64,000 bases of DNA, taken from contig OX387184.1 in assembly GCA_947561395.2 (NCBI GenBank), positions 62,001 through 126,000 on the forward strand. Reading direction: 5' to 3'. This DNA comes from Buxus sempervirens. Its lineage: Eukaryota; Streptophyta; Magnoliopsida; Buxales; Buxaceae. A program made the translations under genes and the position numbers. This document shows, in pieces, positions 33,729 through 43,737 of the stretch. Under the pieces are notes generated by a model. It ran no database searches. It saw only the letters and a list, made by a program, of their open reading frames with translations, and had not been told where the DNA came from. Each line of letters starts with the position of its first letter. Positions within the stretch are counted from its first letter, which is position 1.

Positions 33729-33885
33729 AATTCTTTCTGTTTCTATACGTGTCAATTGTCTGAAATCTGTTATAACAAGAAGATTCCTTCTTCTGGTGTA
33801 TAAATATCTCCACTGTACAGAGTACGAAATCAAGAAAGAAAATGAAATTGTTTGCTGCATTTGTTCTTATGAGTTTATTTTATCA
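33650..33885 (+). repeat. copia 3' LTR
   Basis: 236 bp, one visible difference from the 5' LTR. A short purine-rich GCAGGGGCA precedes it. The first 79 bp also encode the polyprotein C-terminus. Confidence 0.96.
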
Positions 33886-33890
33886 CTCCG

Positions 33891-35135
33891 CAATCATCAC
33901 AATCAAAATATGTGCATAACCTCTGTTCAAACTCCTGTTCACGGCAGATGCTTTCAGTAAAAGAGAAATAAAAAAAAAAAATCAAATGTAAAAAAATAGG
34001 AAAATGATTAGCATCAATTTTATCTAAAATGGTAAGTCCCGAGTTGGGTAAGCTTTGCCCTTGGGGAGGACACTTGGGGATCTGCACGATTAACACTCCG
34101 TAAGTTGAGAAGGGAAGAAAAGGAATCCAAGATAATGGTAGTGTCCGTGTTGATGGTGGTGAAGCAACCCCGTCGTTGGAAGAACCATAAAAACGCAAAT
34201 ACAGATTGAGAGCAGAAACCTTCAGTTGCATCACCTGACCAATCCCAGGAAATGATTTAGATCCATAGTCATTGTGCTTCAATGCCCCATAAATCTGTAA
34301 TATGTGCAGCAACGGTGAAGAAGCATACCAAATACTTATACCATGGCCTTCCAAAGAGTCCATTTCTGGTTTGCAGTTGCAATGAATGAAGTCATCTGAT
34401 TTTAGGCATGATCTTGAAGGCTGTGTGGAATAAAACCAACATTCAGAATCCCTTTTGGACTTTTTACTTACCAAATTCTTTGCACACTTAACACATGGAA
34501 AAAACAGGGCATGGTCTTTATTTGAATAATATGCTCACTAATACCCTAAAGACACAGCTTCAGCAAATTTTGCTCTCTGGAGAACTGCATTCCTTGTTAA
34601 TTCATCGGTTTCCTTTGGAATATGCAGAATTAGGAAGAAGAAGCTACTTCTGCATAACACCCTTTTTCTGGAACATTTACTTGATATTTTGCAGTGAAGA
34701 GACAAAACCAGAGCATCAGATTCAATAGTTCAACTCATCTTCAGACTCGGCGTGCTTTCGCAGTAATCTCCTCGCAAGTATCACTTCCATGATTGAAGGC
34801 ACAGCTTCAAAATCACCGTCATAAAACTTCTGAATCCGATTTCGCAGCTCTGAAACAGAAAAGTCTAAAATTGCAAAATCTCTAGACTTGAAATAAATAA
34901 AGTTGATTTTTTCTATTCTCATTTTCATGCTCTGTGATCTTTCTTTTGTTTTACCTTCGGTGCTGACATCTTCTACATCAACGGACATCCTTTTTCTGAG
35001 ATGGGGCTTAACGGTCCTCTGAAAGAGATTTAGGGTTCTCTTTTGATGTATGGTCTCCAGAGGGGAAAACAAAGTCTTGAAAGAGAAGTAGGGTTTGGTC
35101 TGAAAGCTGGGGTGCACAGACCTTGGCGAGTGCAT
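33891..35135 (-). CDS. Tentative multi-exon gene of unknown family, possibly split by the copia element
   Basis: Not a recognised family. On the minus strand several open pieces are bounded by splice-like signals. Exon 1: 35135-34955, starting MHSPRSVHPSF and ending MSVDVEDVSTE, donor GTAAAAC. Exon 2: 34849 to about 34735 after TTTCAG, reading ELRNRIQKFYDGDFEAVPSI then SIMEVILARRLLRKHAESED; the phase joins cleanly to exon 1. Later: ETDELTRNAVLQRAKFAEAV (about 34625-34555); a piece ending FPCVKCAKNL before GTAAGT (about 34470); SCLKSDDFIHCNCKPEMDSL (about 34420-34345) before GTATAAGT; YGALKHNDYGSKSFPGIGQ (about 34295-34235); and CREQEFEQRLCTYFDCDDCG (33950-33891), which reads straight on beyond the copia insertion at 29133. 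Several CxxC pairs hint at zinc binding. These may be one gene or two, and some joins may be wrong. Confidence 0.35.
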
Positions 35136-35383
35136 AAAAAGGCGGATTTTAGCAATGTTCCTATCATCTCGAACAGTTAGGGTTTTTGCAGAAACTAACG
35201 GCAGAGAGGAGAGACGGGATGATGGGTTTGAAGGTTGCAGCCAGAAGGAATGGAGAGAGTGGGGTTGCAAGAGAGCAGGACAGGGGAGAAGAGGGGTGGG
35301 GATTGCTGGCGTCAAGGGAGGGAGGAAACAGGAGATGAGGGGGTTGCAGCCGAAAGAAGAGAGAGAGAGAGAGAGACGTAGCG

Positions 35384-35534
35384 AGAGAAAAAGAGAACTG
35401 GCGGTATGGTTTCGATCGGTAAAGAAATAGAGAAAGCAAGGGAGAGAGATTTCAAAAAGAAAAAGAGAACTGGCGGTATGGTTTCGATCGGTAAAGAAAT
35501 AGAGAAAGCAAGGGGGAGAGATTTCAAAAAGCAC
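35384..35534. repeat. 72-bp tandem duplication in a GA-rich tract
   Basis: Two near-identical copies; AAGAGAACTGGCGG starts at 35391 and again at 35463. It lies just upstream of the tentative minus-strand gene, in a purine-rich region (35160-35900). Confidence 0.85.
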
Positions 35535-36070
35535 AAAAATCTATGTAGTACAGAGAAACTTGCAGCCAAGGTCCTTAAGTAACTTTGCTTGTTTTGGGAT
35601 GGTAGGGTTGCAAGAGAGCGACGGAGGCGGAAGAGGGGGTGGGGGTCGCCGGCGTTACGGGAGAGAGGAGAGAGGTGATGAGGGGGATGGGGGGTTGTAG
35701 CAAAGAGAGAGAGGTAGCGAGAGAGGAAGAGAAAGGGGGTGGGGTGTCGAGGTGGTTCCGGAGTAGATTAGACTGGAGAGGCCAAAGAAGGAGAGAGATT
35801 TCGATGGAGGGATGGAAAGAGAGAAGAGAGAAGAGGAGATAAGAGCTCTGAATCTTACTGCGGTGTGCGGAGAAGACGACTGAGGGACTGATAGAGAGAG
35901 AAGGGACAGAGGGAGTGTTCAGGACTCAGGAGCCTTGTCGAGCCTTCTCGCCAGAAGCTCCTGCGGGAGGAAGCGTTTTTTTTTTTTTCTCCGCCAAAAG
36001 AAACTCGGCCACCCCAAACGACGCGAGCCTACCACCTCAACCTCGAACCACGCGAGCGGGACACGTCAAG

Positions 36071-37770
36071 AACTACTGCGAATCCTCTATGCCCATTATG
36101 TGTGCGGTATTGTATGCCGCGCGGAGTTGTATCGTCTACAGCGTTGCTTTTACAGCGACGCTTACAGCTTTAACCCATGTGCGCACGCGTATAAGAGCCG
36201 TCGTGTTTGGAAAGCCATGACGAAGCTGCTTCTGTGTCGTTATCAGATGAATTTCCTTTTCTTTTTTTTTTTTGTTCAAACATTAAAAATAGTTGGTAAA
36301 AAAAAATACAAAACAAAACAAAAAAAAAACTTTTCTTTCTTGAGCAAAGAACGGACCATAACAAGAATGCAAAAGAAAACCCTAAAAAGATTTTTTTCCT
36401 TTTTATCTAAAACCATTGTAAGGTGTATGCAGCATTCTTGGTTTGATTGTTCACCGTCGAAGCTAACAACATTCCAACAAGATTTTTCTTTCTTAAGCAA
36501 AGAACGGACCATAACAGCTTAAAACATAAAACCCCCCAATGCCGAAAAGAATGCAAAAGAAAACCATAAAATATTTTTTTTCTTTTTTATCTGAAACCAC
36601 TGTAAGGTGTATGCCACATCCTTGGTTTGATTGTTCACCGTCAAACCTAACAACATTCCAACAAGATTTTGTAATTACTAGTTACAAAATTAATAAAAAC
36701 TGAAAACCCACTTCTGATTGAGAGGATAAACCAGGCAAATCACATCAAACTTCCAAGATTACAGAAACTGCTCATTCCAAAGAAAACCCAATTTTTCCCA
36801 TCTAAATCACACTAACATCAAGCGAGGTTCAAATTTCCTTTTAATGACTTTGATCTTTTTTTAGATTGATTGAATAATACTTAGAGATATCCACCCCATG
36901 TTTTCGATGATGTGCCATTCAGAAACTGGTCGTGCGTGGGAAGAAAATAACGAAGAGTTAAGATTTTCAGAAAACCGGTGAAGAGGAGAGTTTTCTTGAA
37001 ATTATGAACAGCATTCGCACTGAGCTCTTCAACATGGGAGACTCAAGAAATTCTTAATGATTTAGAGGTTCTATTGAGGGAAATAGTTCTCATAAATAAT
37101 CAAACCCAAAAATTTGTGTGCTTTCTACATCTACAAGTGTCAATAAGAGCTTGGATGGTCCACGGAGAGTAGAGATTATTCCTGAAATGTCTCCTTCAAG
37201 GGCTGATAATAGTGCGACGGAAACGAAGGAAACAATAACGGTCGAAGCTAAAGAAACAAAGAATTTCACTTCGCCAACTGTTGAGGAGGACAAATTGCAG
37301 ACAGATATTTCGAGTTACTCTCACTCAGAAGTAACAGTCGTAGACACAGTTCGCAATTCGCGTCATCTATAGCCGAGATTGCAATAGTTGAATCTTCAGT
37401 ACAAGAGAGAACTGAGAAATCTCTTTTGATGATGATGACTGCAATCGTCCAGCAAAAGAGACGATGAACAATGAGCTTCCAATGTTTTTCATCTCCCCCA
37501 ACAACAATTGCTTTCTCTTTTTATTTTTTGGTTAACCGGCGTTAAGCAGCGTCTCATTAATGATTCGCGTGCCTTGCACGCGAGAATTTATGGAGATGTG
37601 TCGGGCTTACAGCAATGCTGTAACGCTCCGCTGTAAGCCCAATGCTGTAGACGATGTGCGTCCCCTATAGGCACATGCCATGTGGAGGAGAGAGTGTGTT
37701 AATGCACTCTTCCTATTGGCGGCATACAATACCGGCACACCTAATGGGCACAGAGGATTTCCAGTAGTCA
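36071..37770. repeat. Segment bounded by diverged inverted repeats
   Basis: 36071-36120 (CTACTGCGAATCCTCTATGC ... GTATTGTATGCCGC) matches the reverse complement of 37719-37770 at about 85%. A further inner match follows around TCGTCTACAGC (36130 and 37648-37657). Between lie the tandem duplication and a plus-strand open frame of 84 codons (37118-37372) of no known family. It could be a non-autonomous DNA transposon of about 1.7 kb. No clear target duplication or transposase was seen. Confidence 0.45.
36337..36675. repeat. Tandem duplication of about 155-185 bp
   Basis: GCAAAGAACGGACCATAACA occurs at about 36344 and 36499, AAGAATGCAAAAGAAAACC at about 36362 and 36547, and CTTGGTTTGATTGTTCACCG at about 36438 and 36622. 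The second copy carries about 30 extra bases. Confidence 0.8.
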
Positions 37771-38029
37771 AGAACCACCCTTAATTCGCTTAATATAATA
37801 GATAAAAAAGAAGTGACTTAAAATTTAACGCTTGCCAAGAAGAAAAAGAAATTTAAGTCGAGTTTGAATCTAAGATCCCATCTAGAACCATGGTCATCAT
37901 ACATGAAAAGCTTTTACAAAATTCGCAGCTTTTACAAAATTCGCATCCTTTCATTGTGATGATGCTTCCAACTTCCCAAGTAGTACATGTGTTTCTTGTG
38001 TTTATAGAAACCGTGCTTCTTAGCGGTAC

Positions 38030-38652
38030 ATGAGTATATATCTGGAAAAGATGATTAATTCTTATTTTCAAAGCATGTATCGGGCTCATCCCACCTGGTC
38101 GGACTTCGAGCTTCCGGGTCTAATCCCGCATGTCATTACTCTCGACCAAAATACTGCTCTCTCGGCTCCTCCATCTGCTGATGAAGTTTGGTTGACAGTT
38201 AAGAGCATGGGTCAATTTAAGTGCCCTGGGCCGGACGGCTTCCAGGGGATCTTCTATCACCAGTACTAGGATATTGTGGGGGGTGAAGTTACCACCATGG
38301 TCCAGGATTTCTTTATCTCTAAGGTAATGCCCCCGGAGCTCAATCATACTTTTATTTCTTTAATCCCCAAAGTGTCTCATCCTAGTAAAATTTCGGATTT
38401 TCGTTCGATTAGCTTGTGCAATTTTTTTTACAAAATAATTTCCAAAATTTTAGTTAACCGTTTGCGGCCTCTTCTTTCTGATTTGGTCTCTCCGAATCAA
38501 TCTGCTTTTGTTCCTGGCAGATCGATTCGGGAGAATATTCTTATTAACCATGAATTGTTTCACTATCTTGGCAAATCTAAAAAGAAAAAAAAATTCCCGA
38601 AGAGAAAATCTCATAAAAAGTCTAACCGTGGGATCCGTAGGTGTTTTATGAG
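38030..38652 (+). pseudogene. LINE reverse transcriptase, N-terminal part
   Basis: Plus strand. Visible: SADEVWLTVKSMGQFKCPGP and DGFQGIFYHQY, then TAG in place of the usual Trp, then EVTTMVQDFF, HTFISLIPKV, DFRSISLCNFFYKIISKILV, NRLRPLLSDLVSPNQSAFVPG, and RENILINHEL. These are the fingers and early palm of a plant L1-type reverse transcriptase. The frame is broken by element D just before the first catalytic Asp segment. Confidence 0.93.
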
Positions 38653-39819
38653 TGTAGACACCCCAAATTGCATTACAAAATGAGAAAATAATTGAAAACA
38701 TGTAATTGGGATTTAAAACAAGTCAAAATGTATAAAATTTAATCATTTAAGCAGTGCCCGTATTGTATCTGCGGGCTGGTCGCGCCCGAATTTTGTATAC
38801 GGACATGCAGTGCCGTATTGAGAATGCAGACACCACTTGCCCGCAATGTATATACGGGCGCAAGGCTTTTGTGCGAATTTTATCTTTGCTCAATTTCTGA
38901 GCCTTATCTGCATCCAAATATGTCTCTGGGATATGCGAATTATCTCTTTTATTCGTCCGAATTATCCTAATTATCCTATTTGGCCATGGATTGGCATTAT
39001 GCATATTTTTACCCAATCTAGGGGGATCATGGTATATCCCTCTGGACTAACCATAACCCTGGGCTTGCCTATAAATAGAGGGTCTCCTCAAGCAAAAGGC
39101 TATTAATTTGAAGTCTGAGAAGCTCAAAGTAAAGAGAGGAATCTCTGCTGCTCTACTTACTCAATCCAGGTAAGTCCCTTTTCCCTTTTCCCTTTTATTT
39201 TCTGTTTTCAATTCTAGAAGTGTAAGCACCTTATTTTTGCACCCCCGGAAGTGCCGGAATTGCAAACCCAAGCAGAAAGTCAAACCCTGAGGGGACGAAA
39301 ATTGACTTTTTGATCAAGTGATAATTGGCTACCTTACTTTATCTCAATGGATAGAGAATCCCGACATGGTTCCAACGCAACTGAGTTTGCTGGAATCGGA
39401 GTCCGAATGAAGGCTATGCAGGCCAGTCAACCTTGAGAGGGAGCCGAAAGTTGACTTTTTGCCGAACCCCGGGCTAGGTGTTTAGCCCTATGTCATTGGA
39501 TAGAGGACTCCGATGCGATTCTAACGCAATTGAGTTTGCCCAAATCGGAGTCCGGATGAAGGAGATATGAGCTGTCGAAGTTTCCAAGCAGCAAAACCAG
39601 AAACTGCACATGTGGCAAAAGAACTGCACACGTGGCAGCAAACGCAGCAAAATATCTCAAGGGCAATCTTTAAATATCCAAAACTTGCCAAATATCTCAG
39701 GGACTAAACCAAAATTCGCAGGGGGCAATCTGCAGATATCCAAAAGTGTCAAATCGGTCGAATCAGTCAAATCGGTCAAGTCGAAGGGCAAATCTGTAAT
39801 TTTTTCGATTTGTATCCGA

Positions 39820-40060
39820 TCAAATATGTCGGATACACATGTTTTTATTCATATCCGACATATATTGCCGGATACAAGAGATTTGCCCGTGAGATTCGCG
39901 CGGATTCGCTGACAGATACGCGCAGAAAATTAAATTTTGGAAATGATTGTGTTTGTATCCGATATAATATGCCGGATACAAAGGAAGTGCAGTGTATCCG
40001 ACATAATATGCCGGATACAAAGGAAGTGTAGTGTATCCGACATTAAATGCCGAATACAAA
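39820..40060. repeat. Array of near-palindromic TATCCG...CGGATA units upstream of the solo LTR C promoter
   Basis: Three tandem units at a 39-bp step (GTATCCG starts at 39955, 39994 and 40033), each an imperfect palindrome of about 25 bp with GTATCCG at one end and CGGATAC at the other. Two more sit at about 39821-39845 and 39851-39875. The array ends about 10 bp before the TATA box. Confidence 0.88.
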
Positions 40061-40068
40061 AATGTTTC

Positions 40069-40158
40069 TATAAAAAGGCAACAGCAGTCCCATTTCGGGG
40101 GTTGGCTCTTCTTGGCTTGCTTCCACCTCTTCCCCCCCCCCCCCCCCCCCCCCCCCCC
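40069..40158 (+). promoter_or_regulatory. TATA box and poly-C leader of solo LTR C
   Basis: CTATAAAAAGG at 40069-40079, then an uninterrupted run of 27 C at 40132-40158. Solo LTR B has the same order with a shorter spacing. Confidence 0.65.
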
Positions 40159-43100
40159 ATTGATCCAGGCACGAAAGCCCTTCCTTTTCCCCCACCTTGC
40201 TCCCCAAACCCTAAACACTTTTCTTTTGCCTATTCTACCCCCACTTTCTTTTCTTCTTCTTCTTCATTCTTCACCCAAGCAAGAAGAGAGGAGCTGCTGT
40301 TGGTGGCCAAAGGAGGAGCTCTAGCCACTTCGTTTGTCTCAAGGAGGCTCGAATACACCTTTCTAGTATTCAAATCGCTCAAGGTAATGTTCCCTCATAC
40401 ATTTTGTATCATATATATGAAAATGGGTCCTTTTGCATGAAGTCTAGAAAAGTATTGTTTTTATTCCGTTTTAAGCTATTCCCCCACATGATCTTCATGC
40501 ACTTGCTCTCCGTTTCGCCATGAGAAAGTCTCCAAGGGTGAGGGAGGTCTCATGTGCGATCCCATGATAGCATGGATGATGTTTGCACACACTTTAAGGG
40601 TTTCTCAAGCCACTATTTTGTAAAGCTTTGATGATTTCAAAAGGGAGCATATTCCCTCCCATTTGTGCTATCTTTTGTACCCCTACATAACCCCCCTCTC
40701 TTCCCTTCTTAAAGTTTTTTTAGGTTGGGTGAGTATGTCAAGTTAAAGAGATCATGATAAAAGTTGCATGTGATAAATGCTAGATTTTTATATAGCTTAG
40801 TTGTTCTTTTAAGCTTGCATGAACCCATCATCATGTTAAGTGCGTGTGCTATTGCTCCGAGGATCATGTGAAAAATCCTTTCTTGTTGTTTCCTCATGTT
40901 TTACTATGATTCTTATGCCACTCCAGCCACTGTTTTGACCTCCTAAGGTCACTCCTACTTGGCCTAGAATAGGTCTTACTTGCATGCTCATTCTTTGCTT
41001 ACCAGAAACATGTCTTGGAATGTGTATACATCACCATCTGGCATGAATCTACATGCGTGGAAATCGGATTTCGGCTCTTAGTTGTCCATTGTTTAGTTAG
41101 TTCAATCTTAGCCTGGAAGTGTGTTCTTCGATTTGATATCATCTCATATATATGCATGCTTGTTTCTGTTGGGGGCAAAGGAACTAAGGTAAGGGATGCA
41201 CAGATCCCTACTCATCTTTGTCTTTGTTTTGGAAAGGGAGGATATGCTCTTAGTCTCCCTATATGCCCTTTAGTGTTGAAAACCCCTTCTAGAGAAGCCA
41301 TGTGGCTTCATCTGAACCATCGTGGGCCCACACAGGGGCCCACGAAAATGCTGGAACACCCTAGAAGACCCAGGAACCCAAGCCCACGAAAATGCTAGAA
41401 CACCCTAGAAGACCTAGGAACCCAAGCCCAATGCAAAAATCCGAAAAACCAAGTTTTTAGGTTGATCCAACAACTCAGGTTGGATCAACAAGGCCTTATT
41501 CGTAACCGGCCAAAGATGCCAGATACACTGATCCTTATGTGTAACCGGCATCTCAGGCCGGCTACACTGCCAGAATGCCAATTTTGCCATTTTACGATCT
41601 TTTGCTATTTTCTCTATTTGTTTGATCAATCTGGATGAACCAGAAGGGTTTCCGGGTCACCAAAGACCCAAGATGGGCCATGGACCGACGCGGCCCAATT
41701 TGATTCCCGGTGGGCCTTCCAACGGGCCCCACCAAGCTCGATAAAACTTACTTTTGTTAAATAAAGGCAATTAAATTGATTGAGTGGGCCAAACCCATTG
41801 AGGCCCACCAAAGCCCAATTCGGGGCATGCATGCTCAAATTATGTGATGGTTTGGCAGAGACTACGGGCAGGGCCTGTCGAGCCCACCGAGCCCATTGAA
41901 CCAGACCAGGATAGGGTTTTAAAACCCTAACCCAGGAAGTCTTGGGCTTTCAAGCCCAAGCCCAGGTAAAAGGGCCCCAAGCCCAATGGGCCCGCAAAGC
42001 AATCCGGCCCACTTTGCATGGAAATCACTCAATAACCCAACTTGAACTTCAAAATAAAATCAAATCAAATTGAACCAAAGTCCAAAGGGCCACACTTGGC
42101 CCACCAAAGAACATGTGGGCCACACTTGGCCCACCAAGGGATACCGCGGGCCTTCCAACAGGGGCCGCTCCACCAGACCCAGATCATTCTAACTAAAGAA
42201 GATAAAATCAAGTAAATGGACCCACACCACTTTGGCAGTCCCGCCGGACTTAACCAAATGTGCATACTGGATTAGGAATCGGGTAAGTGAGAGACCAAAG
42301 TTGACTCAAACCAGGGAAACCTATGGGACCCGTCACTTGGCGAGGCGAACCGGGGTGTCTATGGACTTCCCCGGACCGTAACCGAGGACTTGCTTAGAAT
42401 CTCAAGCCGCAGACCAAATAGACAAACCTAGGCACCCAGGTGTCCGCCTGCACCCCATCAGGCGGTGGCGACCCCAATTCCCATTTTTACCCAGTGCGAC
42501 AACCGAAATCAGATGCGCACAAGAAGTAATAGGATCTTCTCCATTGCTGTAGAATAAAGCCTGGTTTATATTTGTATTCCTAAACCTGCCTCCAAGTACC
42601 TCAAGAATCCTCTCTAGCCGTAAAAGGTGAAGAGAGAGCTAGGGGAAAGGGGAACAGGTGGATTCCTAAAATAGAACCCCATAATCTATTTTTTCTCTTT
42701 TTTTTTATAGAATAAGGCCTTTGATTGTGTTTGTATGATCACCAAACCTATCTCCAAGTACCTCAAGAATCCTCTCTAGCCGTAAAACGTGAAAAGAGAG
42801 CTAGGGGAAAAGAAAATAGGTGGATCTGTAGGGTAGACCCCAATGTGCTCTAATCTTTGAAATATTGCTGCTTTGAATATCCTGTTCATGTTTTAATGGT
42901 TTTATTTTGAATCTGAATGAATCATATGAATCCATGATGTTTATAGCATGAGATCCCCACTTTTTTCTAAAAATTGGATTTTTCACATCTTTGCACCTAC
43001 AGCACTGTTTTCGTGATTTTTGTGATTTTAGGCTAAGATCCTGGATCTATCATGATGTATGTGATAGATCTGGATTCAGAAGCTTGAAAATAACTTCTAG

Positions 43101-43737
43101 GGTTTCATGAGATAGTTTTTGAATCCTTTTTCACTTTTGAGAGAAAACCCTACGGTCTAAGTTCTCCCCTTTTAATGTTCTTCATCAACGTGGGTATTTT
43201 TTGTTTTGATTTCTTGATTTAATGTGAAATTTATGCTATATTTATGTCCTGGACTATTCAGGTTCAATTCTGCAATATTTTATAAAAATCATATTTTTCT
43301 AGATTTCCAGAATTTAACTTGAAGCTAGATTTTTGAAGTTTTCACTTTAGATTGGTTTTATTTGATTTTATCTTAATTTTATTTTAATCATGAAACCCTA
43401 GGAATGGTATGATCATATTTGAAAGTTCTGAATCAATCAGGCTATTCGTATGAAAAAACCATACACTTTTGTCTTTTTTGTGATTTTTCATGATTTTTGT
43501 AGCAAGCCTTTTTTTCCTTTATTTTTAACATGAACAATACCTGGCAACCACCTTGTGTTGATGAATGGGGTGCCTAACACCTTCCCCTGTTCATAACTTA
43601 ATCCCCTTACCCATCTCTGGTTGTTTTTTTATAAGGTTATTTTTACCCTAAATTTGCCTTTTTGTGCTTATTTGATATTTTGATGTCCATTCACACCTAA
43701 ACAGAATGGTGGCGACTCTGTGTTTTTAACCAATCCC

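Larger units (their letters stand above)
29134..33885 (+). mobile_element. Ty1/copia retrotransposon, apparently intact, TA...CA ends
   Basis: 4752 bp with two 236-bp LTRs (29134-29369, 33650-33885) and a perfect 5-bp TSD CTCCG (29129-29133, 33886-33890). By eye the LTRs differ at one base (29322 A, 33838 G). Both begin TATCAACAG and end TTTTATCA, so the ends are TA...CA, not TG...CA. Since both LTRs and the TSD agree, this is not a chance mutation. The primer site TGGTATCAGAGCC directly follows the 5' LTR. One uninterrupted polyprotein frame fills the inside. It looks recent and possibly still mobile. Confidence 0.97.
39221..42521 (+). mobile_element. Solo LTR C, same family as A and B, nested in LTR D
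   Basis: 3301 bp, ends TGTAAGCACC ... GATGCGCACA, with perfect 5-bp TSDs AGAAG at 39216-39220 and 42522-42526. Landmarks in order: degenerate copies of the repeat block of A (39300-39580), TATCCG palindromes (39820-40060), TATA at 40069, a 27-base C-run at 40132-40158, a long leader-like stretch, GCCGG/CCGGC motifs (41490-41570), the GGGCCCACC-rich block (41640-42190) and the conserved end with GGCGGTGGCGAC. No protein capacity or second LTR. Confidence 0.9.
38653..43737 (+). mobile_element. Long LTR D within the LINE (3' boundary uncertain), hosting solo LTR C
   Basis: Starts TGTAGACACCCCAAATTGC at 38653, has a TATA-like CTATAAATAGAGG at about 39071, and shows GGTGGCGACTCTG near 43710, the order seen in A, B and C, so it is the LTR of a related lineage. 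Without C it is about 1.78 kb. Inverted GCCCGTA/TACGGGC motifs lie at 38757-38876. An internal direct repeat of about 140 bp lies at 42545-42830 (shared CTCAAGAATCCTCTCTAGCC). The left flank is ATGAG, but no matching duplication follows the right end, fitting a deletion there. No coding capacity. Confidence 0.65.

Noticed and set aside
33741..33885. A second promoter driving neighbouring genes from the copia 3' LTR
   Set aside because: The LTR has a TATA-like box, but nothing in the sequence shows read-through into a plus-strand gene.
35155..35840. Open frames of 67-91 codons on both strands
   Set aside because: Purine-rich low-complexity DNA (GAGAGA, GGGAGG) lacks stops on both strands; no domain seen.
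39937..40440. 167-codon frame spanning the poly-C run
   Set aside because: It spans the palindrome array, the TATA box and the C-run of solo LTR C; the proline stretch is an artefact.
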